64,000 nucleotides of DNA from Flagellimonas alvinocaridis (GCF_004916895.1 NZ_SNTZ01000007.1:50668-114667); one strand, 5' to 3'. Shown: positions 35,950 through 45,163, counted from the first letter of the stretch. Notes: generated by a model not told the origin, from the sequence alone. Numbers and translations: made by a program.

Positions 35950-36485
35950 GATTTTTCCAACTCGTATACGATTTCCTGTGCATTGAAATCTTCTGGCGAT
36001 AGCTGGATGCGCTTGTCCGCATCCAGCCATATTTTCCATGTGCCGTTTTCCTTGCGCAATCCCACATTGAATTCACCATACCCCCTTACCACTAGGCTTT
36101 CATCATCACCTCTTTTGGAGCTGAAACGATAGTATCCTGTTTGGTAGGCCATGTCACCATCATCGTTGAGGGCCGTGGACCGAATGGCAAAGGCAATACC
36201 TATTTGGCTGCCCCGGGCCTTTACGGTTTCCACAAAATTCCCAAACTCTTCCAAATAGCTTTCCCCGGTCTCCACTTGATTTTGATCTTGGGTCACCCTA
36301 AAAATATCTTGGGTATGGATCGACTTTAATTTTTGGGAGTCGGATTGGTCATAGGCTTCCATGAACGGAATCCAAACTTCTGTTTTAATGGCTTCCAAGG
36401 TTTCTTGGGGAATGTCTTTAGGAGGTCGTTGTCCATAGGACAGCACAAAAGTGCAGAAGAGCACAATAGCAGTTAACTGTTTCAT
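35946..36485 (-). CDS. Exported NTF2/SnoaL-like protein
   Basis: 179 residues from the ATG at 36485, with a signal peptide ending at LSYGQ. The frame continues upstream through a terminator hairpin, so that extension is rejected. The mature protein (WIPFMEAYDQSDSQKLKSIHTQDIFRVTQD...GTWKIWLDADKR) fits a cone-shaped NTF2-like fold of the DUF4440/SnoaL type, with no recognisable catalytic set. It is convergent with glmM, overlapping by 4 bp. Confidence 0.82.
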   Translation of the reverse strand: MKQLTAIVLFCTFVLSYGQRPPKDIPQETLEAIKTEVWIPFMEAYDQSDSQKLKSIHTQDIFRVTQDQNQVETGESYLEEFGNFVETVKARGSQIGIAFAIRSTALNDDGDMAYQTGYYRFSSKRGDDESLVVRGYGEFNVGLRKENGTWKIWLDADKRIQLSPEDFNAQEIVYELEKS

Positions 36486-36516
36486 TTTTTGTTGATTGAA
36501 TGATTGTTGAATATAA

Positions 36517-36545
36517 AAAAGAGAACCAACTTGCGGTTCTCTTTT
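36517..36545 (-). terminator. Intrinsic terminator after the sterol desaturase gene
   Basis: Arms AAAAGAGAACC and GGTTCTCTTTT around a 7-base loop, followed on the minus strand by TTTTTTATA. It lies 57 bp past the stop at 36602 and 32 bp before the next ATG on the same strand. Confidence 0.88.
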
Positions 36546-36601
36546 AAGAAAAGTATATGATTTTGGATGCTGTCCAATAAAGGGGCAGGCCTCCAAATGA
36601 T

Positions 36602-37591
36602 TTAGCTATGTACCGACTCCAAATAGGCGCCTCGAACCACTTTGGCGGTTTTGTGGTCGCCCGTATGGCTCCATCCCGGGGGCATGACCAGATATCGAAA
36701 TTTGTTAAGGATGCCAGGTGCATTCCAAACATCCTTGGCCAAGGCCACTATTTCGCCAAAATATACATCCAGAAAGTTGCCAGAGTCCATTTCGCGTGTG
36801 ATGCCATACTCAATTTGGATATCGTGTTGTTCCTCTTGATAGGTCTTGAACACCTTGTCCCAGATGTTGAGCAGGTTGCAAAAATTGGTATCCATATAGA
36901 GCGGATTCTTGGCGTGGTGTACCCTGTGGTGTGACGGGGTCAGGATGATTTTGTTCAAAAAACCCAATCGACCATTTTTCAATAAATTCTCCCCAACATG
37001 GATGAAAGCACCATAGGTGCCATCAATGAACATGATCAGAAACAGTAATTCGGGTTGTACACCCAATAGAATGCAGATGGTAGTTCGGATACTATCGGCA
37101 TATGGGGCCTCCAGAAAAAAATGAGCATGGGTCACGGACAGGTTCATATCTTCCGGAGCATGGTGCGTGGAGTGCAAACACCAGAACAGTCTAACTTTAT
37201 GGCCCAGATAGTGATAGACAAAATGGCCCAATTCCCAAACAATATATCCGTAGATGAACCAATACCAGGTCATGGTGGTTTGGAACGGTGCATATTGTTG
37301 AAACAATCCAATGCAAAAGGCAACCATGGCAATGGCAATAAATCGCCCTACAAACCTATTGAAGATGTAAATCAGAAAATTGACCTTGTAGACCTTGGCG
37401 TGTGGTTTCTTGTATATCAATCCCAAAATAAGCTCAAGAATAAGCAAAAGAGGGATAATGGGATAAATCAGGGATACAATACCATCATAGGTGGTGAAAG
37501 ATGAATAATCGCCAGATTTTAGTATTTCCCAAGCTTGGGAAATGCCCAGAAAACCTATGACTTCATTGTAAAGTGTTTGCAATAATTCCAT
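36602..37591 (-). CDS. Sterol desaturase / fatty acid hydroxylase family membrane protein
   Basis: 329 residues with about five transmembrane segments. The di-iron histidine clusters are HFVYHYLGH (His123, His127, His131), HSTHH (140-144) and HRVHH near residue 230. The N-terminus (MELLQTLYNEVIGFLG) and hydrophobic layout are typical of bacterial members that hydroxylate or desaturate membrane lipids; the substrate is not known, and carotenoid or hydroxy-fatty-acid modification are options. Transcribed alone, with its own terminator. Confidence 0.92.
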   Translation of the reverse strand: MELLQTLYNEVIGFLGISQAWEILKSGDYSSFTTYDGIVSLIYPIIPLLLILELILGLIYKKPHAKVYKVNFLIYIFNRFVGRFIAIAMVAFCIGLFQQYAPFQTTMTWYWFIYGYIVWELGHFVYHYLGHKVRLFWCLHSTHHAPEDMNLSVTHAHFFLEAPYADSIRTTICILLGVQPELLFLIMFIDGTYGAFIHVGENLLKNGRLGFLNKIILTPSHHRVHHAKNPLYMDTNFCNLLNIWDKVFKTYQEEQHDIQIEYGITREMDSGNFLDVYFGEIVALAKDVWNAPGILNKFRYLVMPPGWSHTGDHKTAKVVRGAYLESVHS

Positions 37592-37708
37592 GAAAGTTTG
37601 TTTAGTTGGTTTAGAAAGTAGAAAACTAGGAAAAAAATTCTATAAAATTTCGACCAACAACAAATTGCATCCCACCTACGTCAAGTGGTTCACTATTTTA
37701 AACCTTAC

Positions 37709-38605
37709 CTACTGATTCTGAAACTCTAAGGGAACCTTATTTCTGTGTTTCCAGCGTTTATGGGTCCAGAAATAATACTCTGGAGCTTCGCGTATAGATT
37801 TTTCAGTTTCTCTCAAAAAAGCATCTGTTATCTTGTAGTCCTCTACTTCAGAAGGGTTTTCGGAAAGTATTTTGAAAGTGCCTTCGTAATATCCTCTTTT
37901 CTTCTTTTTAACCTTAAGGTATACCGGCACAATGTCATTGGCTTTACAGATTTCCTCACCTCCAACGTGGGCGGGAACCACAATCCCCATAAAATCCGTC
38001 CAATACTTTGCCCTGCTGACCATCGGGGATTGATCACTGATTATACCCACCATCAACAACTCATTGCTTTCTTTGGCAGCTTTCAGGATTTTTCTGGACT
38101 CCCTTGTTGATATTAAAGTAGTGTTGAATTTCCCCCTTATCTGACGGATGAGTTTATCAAAATACTTGTTCTCTATTTTTTGATAGATGCCATAGCCTTT
38201 GGACTGTATTTGAAGGTTTAACGACAAAACCCATTCCCAACTGGCGTAGTGGGGAAGCATAAGCATGGTATTGGTCCCTTTTTCTTCAAGGCTATGAAGC
38301 AGTTCAAAATTGGTTACTGTAAACCGTTTTTGGATTTCTTCTTTACTAATGCCCATGGTCTTTATCATTTCCAAGAACATATCGCACATATGCTTGTAGA
38401 ACCTTTTTTCTATTACTAGCCGTTCCACTTGGGACTTTTCGGGAAAAACCAAGGCCAAGTTGCTACGAACCACTTTTTTGCGATATCCGATGGCATGATA
38501 CAATAGCGCGTACACGCCATCCGAAAGTAAGTAGATCAGTTTAAAGGGGAGTCTGGAGACCAACCAGAGCAAGGGATAGACAAGGATGAATATGGTCAAC
38601 TGCAT
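37709..38605 (-). CDS. Lysophospholipid/lipid A acyltransferase family protein (LpxL-like)
   Basis: 298 residues with an N-terminal membrane helix (MQLTIFILVYPLLWLVSRL). The HX4E catalytic motif is His119 to Glu124 (LPHYASWEW). A DQSPMVSRAKYWTDFMG stretch and the EYYFWTHKRWKHR end are standard for HtrB/LpxL-type enzymes that add secondary acyl chains to lipid A on the inner membrane. It is divergent from the rhomboid gene; both share a palindromic promoter core. Confidence 0.93.
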   Translation of the reverse strand: MQLTIFILVYPLLWLVSRLPFKLIYLLSDGVYALLYHAIGYRKKVVRSNLALVFPEKSQVERLVIEKRFYKHMCDMFLEMIKTMGISKEEIQKRFTVTNFELLHSLEEKGTNTMLMLPHYASWEWVLSLNLQIQSKGYGIYQKIENKYFDKLIRQIRGKFNTTLISTRESRKILKAAKESNELLMVGIISDQSPMVSRAKYWTDFMGIVVPAHVGGEEICKANDIVPVYLKVKKKKRGYYEGTFKILSENPSEVEDYKITDAFLRETEKSIREAPEYYFWTHKRWKHRNKVPLEFQNQ

Positions 38606-38621
38606 AGGCGATTCGTGTGTG

Positions 38622-38639
38622 CAAATATAGCTATATTTG
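38622..38639. promoter_or_regulatory. Perfectly palindromic divergent -7 element
   Basis: CAAATATAGCTATATTTG is an 18-bp exact palindrome made of two back-to-back TATATTTG boxes, one per strand, 2 bp apart. The plus box is 19 bp before the rhomboid ATG (38659) and the minus box is 16 bp before the acyltransferase ATG (38605). The -33 boxes are weak on both sides. Confidence 0.65.
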
Positions 38640-38658
38640 AATCCAAACTTTACTATTC

Positions 38659-39309
38659 ATGTTCAATTTACACATCGCTACTATTGCCATTATGGCCGCC
38701 AATGTCATTGTTTCCCTTAGAGGATTCAACTATACGGACTTTTTTGACCGATATAAGTTCAATATCAGTGGAATTCGGGCTGGACAGCGCGACAGAATAG
38801 TGACTTCTGGCTTTTTGCATGTTGACATCTCCCATCTGTTCTTTAACATGTTCACCCTCTATTTTTTCGCCAATGTGGTGATTGGGTGGTTTGGTCCCGG
38901 AAAATTTTTGGTCATTTATTTTGTCAGTTTGGTGGCGGGTAGCTTATTGGCCTTGTTTTTTCATAAGGATGAACCCTATTACAGTGCTGTTGGGGCAAGT
39001 GGCGCGGTAACAGGAATCTTATATGCGGCCATCCTGTTGAATCCGGATATGCAGCTGGGAATCATGTTTATTCCCATTCCTCTACCAGCCTATGTATTGG
39101 GGATAGCCTATCTTTTATATTCGATTTATGGGATGAAGAGTAGGTTGGGGAATATTGGACATACCGCTCATTTTGGGGGAGCTATAGGAGGCTATGTGGT
39201 CACTTTATTGTTTAAGCCGGAATTGTTTGTGACAGATACTTTAATTGTGGTTTTATTAGCCGTGCCTATTGTGATTCTCTTTGTTTTGGAGAAAATGGGA
39301 AAAATATAA
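38659..39309 (+). CDS. Rhomboid family intramembrane serine protease
   Basis: 216 residues, six transmembrane segments. Catalytic dyad: Ser114 in VGASGAVTG and His172 in HTAHFGGAIGGY, with the conserved HVDISHLFFNMFTLYFF in the second helix and loop. It cleaves single-span proteins within the membrane. It starts from the palindromic divergent promoter at 38622-38639 and ends at a strong terminator. Confidence 0.94.
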   Translation: MFNLHIATIAIMAANVIVSLRGFNYTDFFDRYKFNISGIRAGQRDRIVTSGFLHVDISHLFFNMFTLYFFANVVIGWFGPGKFLVIYFVSLVAGSLLALFFHKDEPYYSAVGASGAVTGILYAAILLNPDMQLGIMFIPIPLPAYVLGIAYLLYSIYGMKSRLGNIGHTAHFGGAIGGYVVTLLFKPELFVTDTLIVVLLAVPIVILFVLEKMGKI

Positions 39310-39315
39310 ATCAAT

Positions 39316-39343
39316 AAAAAAGCCCTTGATCAAGGGCCTTTTT
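39316..39343. terminator. Bidirectional intrinsic terminator
   Basis: GCCCTTGATCAAGGGC, a perfect 16-bp palindrome at 39322-39337, with A6 on the left and T5 on the right, between the convergent rhomboid and TlpA-like genes. Confidence 0.92.
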
Positions 39344-39365
39344 AAATCTGAAGGGAATATTTTCT

Positions 39366-40481
39366 TTAATTAAGAACCTCGGCCACCTTTTGTTCCAAGG
39401 CGGGTCCGCGAAGATCTTTGGCAATGATCACCCCATTTTCATCCAAAAGGAATGCAGCTGGGATGGCATTGATGTTGTACAATTGGGCAATAGGGTCTTG
39501 AAAACGTTTTAAGTTGGAAATATGGTTCCAAACCAATCCGTCTGATTCGATGGCACTTTTCCAATCTTCTGCACGAGCGTCCAAAGAAACCCCGATCACA
39601 TTGAAACCTTTATCCTTGTATTTTTGGTACACAGAAACAATGTTGGGGTTTTCTTCCCGGCAAGGTCTACACCATGCTGCCCAAAAATCGACCAAAGTGA
39701 GTTTTCCTTTTGTGGTAACATCGCTCAATGCCAAAACATCACCTTCTGGGGTTGGCGCTGAGAATTCAGGAGCCTTTACACCAACTTCGGTGGATTTCAT
39801 CTTATCCAACTGTTCTTTGATTTGTTTTCCAGGTTCTGAAGCCTTTACCTCAGGGGATAGGGCTTCGAACATGGCTTTGATTTCCTCATGGGGTAAAGCC
39901 TTGCTGGCCATAAGGTTACCGATGATCAAAGCAGAGATTAATGCATCTGGATTGTTTTTGGCGAATTCAACATTGAAGTTTTTAGCTTCTTCCTGGAACT
40001 CTATAAATTCTTCCCGTAGCGCAGTAACGGTTGCGGTATCGCGCTGTTGGGCGGCCATACGCATATCGTTTTGCATGGACATTGCTTTTTCGGACAGTAC
40101 CCTGGAGTCATCCAAAAAATCCATGAAAAGATCATTCTGGTGAGTACCTTCCAATTTGGCATAGGTCATGCTGTCTTTTTGAAACTTGATTTTGATGTCA
40201 CCGTTTTCCAAAATAAAAGGAATGTTTCCTCTACCGGATTCCATAAATAGATATGAAAGCTTTGGTTGGGCCTGTGTTCCCGTAAAGCTGAAAGCTCCAT
40301 TTTCTATGGTGGTAGTGTCCAAATCCACAAGCTGGTTTAGGGAATCGGTGGTTCTTAGAAATATTTTGGTCCCGTTCTCTGGTTCGCCAGTAACAGTAAC
40401 ATTCAATGAATATCCTTTCGGTTCAGAATTGCACGAAGCCAATAGTAAAACTCCGAAAGCAATTACAAATACGTATTTCAT
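39366..40481 (-). CDS. TlpA-like thiol-disulfide oxidoreductase lipoprotein with DUF4369
   Basis: 371 residues with lipobox LLASC (Cys17), an N-terminal DUF4369 beta domain (about 22-115), a helical linker, and a thioredoxin-fold AhpC/TSA domain whose active site is WAAWCRPC (Cys271, Cys274). The cis-proline loop is INAIPAAFL. It likely reduces exported cysteine pairs, for example in cytochrome maturation, at the outer face of a membrane. Bacteroidota carry many paralogues; the specific client is unknown. Confidence 0.94.
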   Translation of the reverse strand: MKYVFVIAFGVLLLASCNSEPKGYSLNVTVTGEPENGTKIFLRTTDSLNQLVDLDTTTIENGAFSFTGTQAQPKLSYLFMESGRGNIPFILENGDIKIKFQKDSMTYAKLEGTHQNDLFMDFLDDSRVLSEKAMSMQNDMRMAAQQRDTATVTALREEFIEFQEEAKNFNVEFAKNNPDALISALIIGNLMASKALPHEEIKAMFEALSPEVKASEPGKQIKEQLDKMKSTEVGVKAPEFSAPTPEGDVLALSDVTTKGKLTLVDFWAAWCRPCREENPNIVSVYQKYKDKGFNVIGVSLDARAEDWKSAIESDGLVWNHISNLKRFQDPIAQLYNINAIPAAFLLDENGVIIAKDLRGPALEQKVAEVLN

Positions 40482-40523
40482 ATCTTGTAGTTTAAGTTGC
40501 TAAGGTATTCATTCCATATGGCA

Positions 40524-40561
40524 TAAAAAAACCCTTGTACCTATCAAAAAGGTACAAGGGT
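40524..40561 (-). terminator. Intrinsic terminator after the small outer-membrane protein gene
   Basis: Arms ACCCTTGTACC (40531-40541) and GGTACAAGGGT (40551-40561), loop of 9, then a run of T on the minus strand. It is 24 bp past the stop at 40585. Confidence 0.88.
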
Positions 40562-40584
40562 GAAAATATCTTTAAACTGTATTT

Positions 40585-41082
40585 TTAGAATTGGTATCGA
40601 ATCCCCAGGGCGATGTCAAAGTCAAAATTGTCACTGAACCCATCATAGCCCACCAAGCCCACTTCAGGCCTAAAATCGAGGGAAAGGAGTAGAGGGATGT
40701 CAAAATTGTATTCCACCCCAATATCACCTGCCGCAAACACAAACAGGCCATCGTTATCATTGTCAAAATCGGGTCCCGGATCAAAATCCACATTTCCCAA
40801 TCCTCCACCTACACCGTAGTACCAGTTAAAATTGCCATCCAATTGGTGTACCCATTGATAAACACCACTAAGTTTAAAGGCATCAAAATAACGGCTGTCC
40901 CTCCAGCCTAAGTTGAATTCCGCCCTATTATATTGGGCTATGGATTTTTGATATGAAATTTCCGCTCCAAAGCCATCACTGTCCCCCAAACGGAGTCCAA
41001 GAGCGTGATTGGCAATGTCTTGCGCACTCACCGCGGTTGAGGCAAACAAAAAAAGCGCTGCAAATAGTGTGGTAATCTTCAT
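40585..41082 (-). CDS. Small exported protein, probable outer-membrane beta barrel
   Basis: 165 residues, signal peptide ending at AVSAQ. The mature part consists of alternating strands with aromatic girdles (RAEFNLGWRDSRYFDAFKLSGVY) and acidic loops such as FDNDNDG that may bind calcium, and ends DIALGIRYQF with a terminal phenylalanine, the outer-membrane barrel insertion signal. About eight strands fit. Function unknown. Confidence 0.82.
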   Translation of the reverse strand: MKITTLFAALFLFASTAVSAQDIANHALGLRLGDSDGFGAEISYQKSIAQYNRAEFNLGWRDSRYFDAFKLSGVYQWVHQLDGNFNWYYGVGGGLGNVDFDPGPDFDNDNDGLFVFAAGDIGVEYNFDIPLLLSLDFRPEVGLVGYDGFSDNFDFDIALGIRYQF

Positions 41083-41110
41083 AAGGTTCTCTTTTTAATT
41101 AAAATTAAAA

Positions 41111-41118
41111 TAATTTTG
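41111..41118 (+). promoter_or_regulatory. Possible -7 box of the FAD/Fe-S oxidoreductase gene
   Basis: TAATTTTG fits TAnnTTTG, in the AT-rich gap between the divergent barrel and oxidoreductase genes, 54 bp before the TTG start. No -33 box is evident. Confidence 0.4.
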
Positions 41119-41172
41119 TAATGTCTTTAAGACACTTTTGAAACTCTTTCAGTCACCAAAAATTGTTCCATA

Positions 41173-44088
41173 TTGGATAAATCTTTGTTAAAATCTCTGT
41201 CGCAAAAGCTGAACGGAGAATTGTTGATGGATAACCTTAGCAGGGCATTGTACGCCACAGATGCTTCGGTATACCGTAAATTGCCCACCGCTGTGGCATA
41301 CCCTGAAAATATAGATGATATTAAAACCTTGGTCCGTTTTGCAACAGACAACAATATAGGTTTAATTCCCAGGACCGCAGGAACCTCGTTGGCTGGCCAA
41401 TGTGTGGGCGAGGGCATTGTTGTTGATGTATCACGAAATTTCACACAGATTCTACATCTGGACAAGGAGAAAAAGCAGGTACGTGTGCAGCCGGGCGTGG
41501 TTCGGGATGAGCTCAACCTATTTTTAAAACCATTTGGTTTGTTTTTTGGGCCCAACACCTCCACTTCCAACCGGTGTATGATTGGAGGAATGGTCGGCAA
41601 CAACTCCTCAGGAACAACTTCCATCCAGTATGGGGTGACTAGGGACAAGGTAGTGGCCTTGAACTGTATTTTATCCGACGGTAGCGAAGCTTCATTCGCT
41701 GGAGTCTCAAAAGAGATATTTCATAAGAAGAAACAGGAGGCCTCATTGGAGGGAACCATTTATACCAACTTGGAGAAAGAGCTTTCCAACAAGCAGAATC
41801 AGGATAATATTGAAGCGGAGTTTCCCAAAGCCAGTATTCACCGTAGAAATACGGGATATGCAGTGGACGAATTGTTGAAAAACAACTTGTTCGGTGAGTT
41901 TAAGGAAGACTTTAATTTGTGCAAGTTATTGTCCGGGAGTGAAGGTACTCTGGCCTTTACCACTGAGATTACCTTGCAAGTGGATGATTTACCTCCACCA
42001 ATGTCTGCCATGGTCGCCACACATTATAAAACTTTGGAGGATTGTTTAGGTGATGTGGCTCCTGTGATGCAGCATAATCTGCATACCTGCGAGATGATGG
42101 ATAAGGTTATTTTGGATTGTACCAAGAATAACAGGGCGCAGCTGGCCAATCGGTTTTTTGTGGATGGAGACCCAGCTGGTATTCTTATGTTGGAGGTAAG
42201 GGCCCATACCGAGGAAGAATTGAAGAAACAGTTAAAGGATTTATTGGATACGCTAGAAAAATCAGGGTTAAGCTATGCCAATCCTGTTTTGATGGGTGAC
42301 GATATCAACAAGGCCATTGAGCTTCGAAAAGCGGGCTTGGGACTTTTAGGGAATATGGTTGGGGATCGCAAAGCTGTGGCATGTATTGAAGATACAGCGG
42401 TTGCTTTGGAGGATTTGAAAGATTTTATCGGGGAGTTCACCCAAATCATGAAGGATTACAACCAAGATGCCGTGTATTATGCCCATGCCGGAGCTGGAGA
42501 ACTGCATTTAAGACCCATTCTCAACCTGAAGAAGTCAGAGGATGTGGTATTGTTCCGTTCCATCACCACCGATGTGGCCAAACTCACCAAAAAATATAAA
42601 GGAAGTTTCAGCGGGGAGCATGGAGACGGCATTGTCCGTGCCGAGTTTATCCCCATGATGATCGGGGAGGAGAATTATGAATTGCTGAAACGGGTAAAAT
42701 CATTGTTCGACCCCAATAATATTTTTAACCCCGGGAAAATTGTGGATGCCTACCCCATGGATGAATCCTTGAGGTACGAAGTGGACCGAGAAGAACCCGA
42801 AGTGACTACGCTGATGGACTTTTCGGATAGTGAGGGTATCCTCAAGGCGGCCGAAAAATGTAATGGCAGTGGGGATTGCCGTAAAAGTCATCATATGTCT
42901 GGAGGCATGTGCCCCAGTTTTCACGCCACCAAAAATGAAAAAGATACCACAAGAGGTAGGGCCAATGCATTACGTGAATTTTTGACCAATACCGAGAAAG
43001 CCAATAAGTTTGATCAAAAAGAACTTAAGGAGGTTTTTGATCTTTGCTTGAGTTGTAAGGCTTGTGCCAGTGAATGCCCCAGTAATGTGGACGTGGCTAC
43101 TTTAAAGGCTGAATTTTTGTATCAGTATCAAGAAAGTAATGGCTACCCCTTGCGGAGCAAGTTGTTTGCGTACAACACCAAATTGAATGCCTTGGGGAGC
43201 CAACTTTCCGGGTTGACCAATGCTATGTATGATTCCAAGCTTATCGGAGGATTTTTGAAGAAAACTTCCGGAGTGGCCCAAGAGCGTAGCCTGCCCAAAG
43301 TATATCGATTTAGTTTTGAGAAGCATTTGAAGCAATTCAACTTAAAAAACACAGACCTTTCCAAGAAGAAAGTGGTGCTGTATTTGGATGAATTCACCAA
43401 GTATCTGGACATCGAAGTTGGAAGGGATGCCATAGAGCTGTTGTGCAAGTTGGGGTATGATGTGGAGTTGTTTTATGCTGAAAGTGGTAGGACGTATTTG
43501 TCCAAGGGGTTTTTAAAGCAAGCCAAGAGGTTGGTAGCAAAAAATATGGAGGGACTGAAGGGGATTTTGGACCGGGACATCCCTATTGTGGGATTGGAGC
43601 CTTCAGCAATTCTCTCGTTCCGTGATGAGTACCAACGACTTTATGAGGACAAGCCGCTGTTGCAAAAACTGGCATCAAAATCATTTTTGATAGAGGAGTT
43701 CTTGGCTTCGGAAATTGCTGCAGGTCATATTACTTCCGATAGTTTCACGCAGGAAGAAAGAACGGTTAAAATCCATAATCACTGCCATCAAAAGGCATTG
43801 AGCAACCAGAAGGTGACCTTTGATGTGCTTAATCTGCCCAAAAACTACAAAGTAACCATAATTGCATCAGGATGTTGTGGAATGGCGGGCTCCTTTGGGT
43901 ACGAGAAAGAGCATTATGATACCAGTATGAAGGTAGGAGATTTGAAGCTGTTCCCCGCAGTACGGAAAAGTGATGCAGACACATTGATTTCGGCCAATGG
44001 AACCAGTTGTAGGCATCAAATCAAGGATGGAACGGAACGGGATGCCCAGCATCCGGTATCAATCTTGAGACAGGCTTTGGTCGTTTAA
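41173..44088 (+). CDS. FAD-linked oxidase / Fe-S / CCG-domain fusion (D-lactate or glycolate dehydrogenase type), TTG start
   Basis: 971 residues combining GlcD-like and GlcF-like parts. PCMH-type FAD-binding is at about 30-290 (PRTAGTSLAGQCVGEGIVVD, NNSSGTTS), the substrate half follows to about 545 (AHAGAGELHLRPI, SGEHGDGIVRAEF). Then come two 4Fe-4S clusters (Cys563/Cys569 region; CLSCKACASECP at 625-636) and a CCG domain (HNHCHQKAL; SGCCGMAGS with Cys901-Cys902). It oxidises a 2-hydroxy acid, probably D-lactate or glycolate, and passes electrons to the quinone pool. The only start before the fold is TTG; no in-frame ATG precedes it. It overlaps the convergent gene by 30 bp. Confidence 0.93.
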   Translation: MDKSLLKSLSQKLNGELLMDNLSRALYATDASVYRKLPTAVAYPENIDDIKTLVRFATDNNIGLIPRTAGTSLAGQCVGEGIVVDVSRNFTQILHLDKEKKQVRVQPGVVRDELNLFLKPFGLFFGPNTSTSNRCMIGGMVGNNSSGTTSIQYGVTRDKVVALNCILSDGSEASFAGVSKEIFHKKKQEASLEGTIYTNLEKELSNKQNQDNIEAEFPKASIHRRNTGYAVDELLKNNLFGEFKEDFNLCKLLSGSEGTLAFTTEITLQVDDLPPPMSAMVATHYKTLEDCLGDVAPVMQHNLHTCEMMDKVILDCTKNNRAQLANRFFVDGDPAGILMLEVRAHTEEELKKQLKDLLDTLEKSGLSYANPVLMGDDINKAIELRKAGLGLLGNMVGDRKAVACIEDTAVALEDLKDFIGEFTQIMKDYNQDAVYYAHAGAGELHLRPILNLKKSEDVVLFRSITTDVAKLTKKYKGSFSGEHGDGIVRAEFIPMMIGEENYELLKRVKSLFDPNNIFNPGKIVDAYPMDESLRYEVDREEPEVTTLMDFSDSEGILKAAEKCNGSGDCRKSHHMSGGMCPSFHATKNEKDTTRGRANALREFLTNTEKANKFDQKELKEVFDLCLSCKACASECPSNVDVATLKAEFLYQYQESNGYPLRSKLFAYNTKLNALGSQLSGLTNAMYDSKLIGGFLKKTSGVAQERSLPKVYRFSFEKHLKQFNLKNTDLSKKKVVLYLDEFTKYLDIEVGRDAIELLCKLGYDVELFYAESGRTYLSKGFLKQAKRLVAKNMEGLKGILDRDIPIVGLEPSAILSFRDEYQRLYEDKPLLQKLASKSFLIEEFLASEIAAGHITSDSFTQEERTVKIHNHCHQKALSNQKVTFDVLNLPKNYKVTIIASGCCGMAGSFGYEKEHYDTSMKVGDLKLFPAVRKSDADTLISANGTSCRHQIKDGTERDAQHPVSILRQALVV

Positions 44089-44970
44089 GGATTTTTCGCT
44101 TTCCAGTTTTTGGTTTTCGTACTCTTCGGTAACGTTTTCAATTTCCACCTCTTTGTCGGTTATGGAGGCAATGAGTTCATTCATGTCCATTTCCTTGAGG
44201 TCCTCATCAGCAAAGAAAGGAGATAATCGGTCATGGTTGTAATGGTAGACCTTCCAACGTTTAAAGGAATATTCCAAAGCGGTCAGGTTTTCCACCCAAT
44301 CTCCGGAATTAAGGTATACGCAGCTTCCTTTTTTGTTTTCGTAGCGTTCCTTTTTAGGTTGATGGATGTGTCCGCAGATGACGTAATCGTAATCATTTTC
44401 TATGGCGAGGTCGGCTGCAGTGCGCTCAAAATCATTGATATACTTTACGGCCTGTTTTACGCTATTTTTTATCTTTTTGGAAAGGGAATATTTTTCACGG
44501 CCCATTCTTACCAAGCCCCAGTTGATAAAACTGTTGATGAGGATAAGGAGGTCGTATCCGTACCCACCCAGTTTGGCCAGCCATTTGGCATTTTGGATGG
44601 AGACATCAAAAACATCCCCATGAAAAATCCAGGCTTTCTTACCATCCAAGTTCAGCACCAATTTGTTGGAAATTTTAAAGTTACCCATTGAAGTATCACT
44701 GAACTTACGGAGCATTTCATCATGATTTCCAGTGATATAGTAAACCTCAGTGCCTTTTGAGGCCATTCCTATTATTTTACGGAGAACCTTTAAATGGGCA
44801 GCCGGAAAATACCGTTTTTTAAACTGCCAGATATCAATGATATCCCCGTTTAAAATGAGCTTTTTAGGTTGAATGCTATTGAGGTAGGCAATGAGTTCAT
44901 GGGCATGGCAACCATAAGTGCCCAAATGTACATCGGATATGACGGCGAGTTCTATCTTCCTTTTTTTCAA
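44059..44970 (-). CDS. UDP-2,3-diacylglucosamine diphosphatase-like metallophosphoesterase
   Basis: 303 residues. Dinuclear metal motifs: Asp13-x-His15 in SDVHLG, Asp43 in NGDIID, GNHDE at 81-85, and the late GHIHQPK. This is the LpxH-like pattern; LpxH cleaves UDP-diacylglucosamine to lipid X in lipid A synthesis. The C-terminal 60 residues are acidic and helical (EEYENQKLESEKSLNDQ), an extension beyond the enzyme core that reaches into the end of the convergent oxidoreductase gene. Confidence 0.9.
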   Translation of the reverse strand: MKKRKIELAVISDVHLGTYGCHAHELIAYLNSIQPKKLILNGDIIDIWQFKKRYFPAAHLKVLRKIIGMASKGTEVYYITGNHDEMLRKFSDTSMGNFKISNKLVLNLDGKKAWIFHGDVFDVSIQNAKWLAKLGGYGYDLLILINSFINWGLVRMGREKYSLSKKIKNSVKQAVKYINDFERTAADLAIENDYDYVICGHIHQPKKERYENKKGSCVYLNSGDWVENLTALEYSFKRWKVYHYNHDRLSPFFADEDLKEMDMNELIASITDKEVEIENVTEEYENQKLESEKSLNDQSLSQD

Positions 44971-45111
44971 TCGAATAGGGTTTAATTACAAATTAAGGAT
45001 GTAGGAATAAACTTAAAATCAAATTCAAATCAATATTTCATGAGCATATCGTTAAATAATCATCAACCAGAAAAGCAATTTGTTACAATAACATTAAGTG
45101 GCTGGGTTGTT

Positions 45112-45141
45112 TTTGAATTCGATTTTTAACATCTACCTTTG
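45112..45141 (+). promoter_or_regulatory. Promoter of aroC
   Basis: TTTG at 45112-45115, 18-bp spacer, TACCTTTG at 45134-45141: a full match to the flavobacterial promoter pattern, 22 bp before the aroC ATG. Confidence 0.75.
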
Positions 45142-45163
45142 AAATTCTTAAATTTTATACCGG

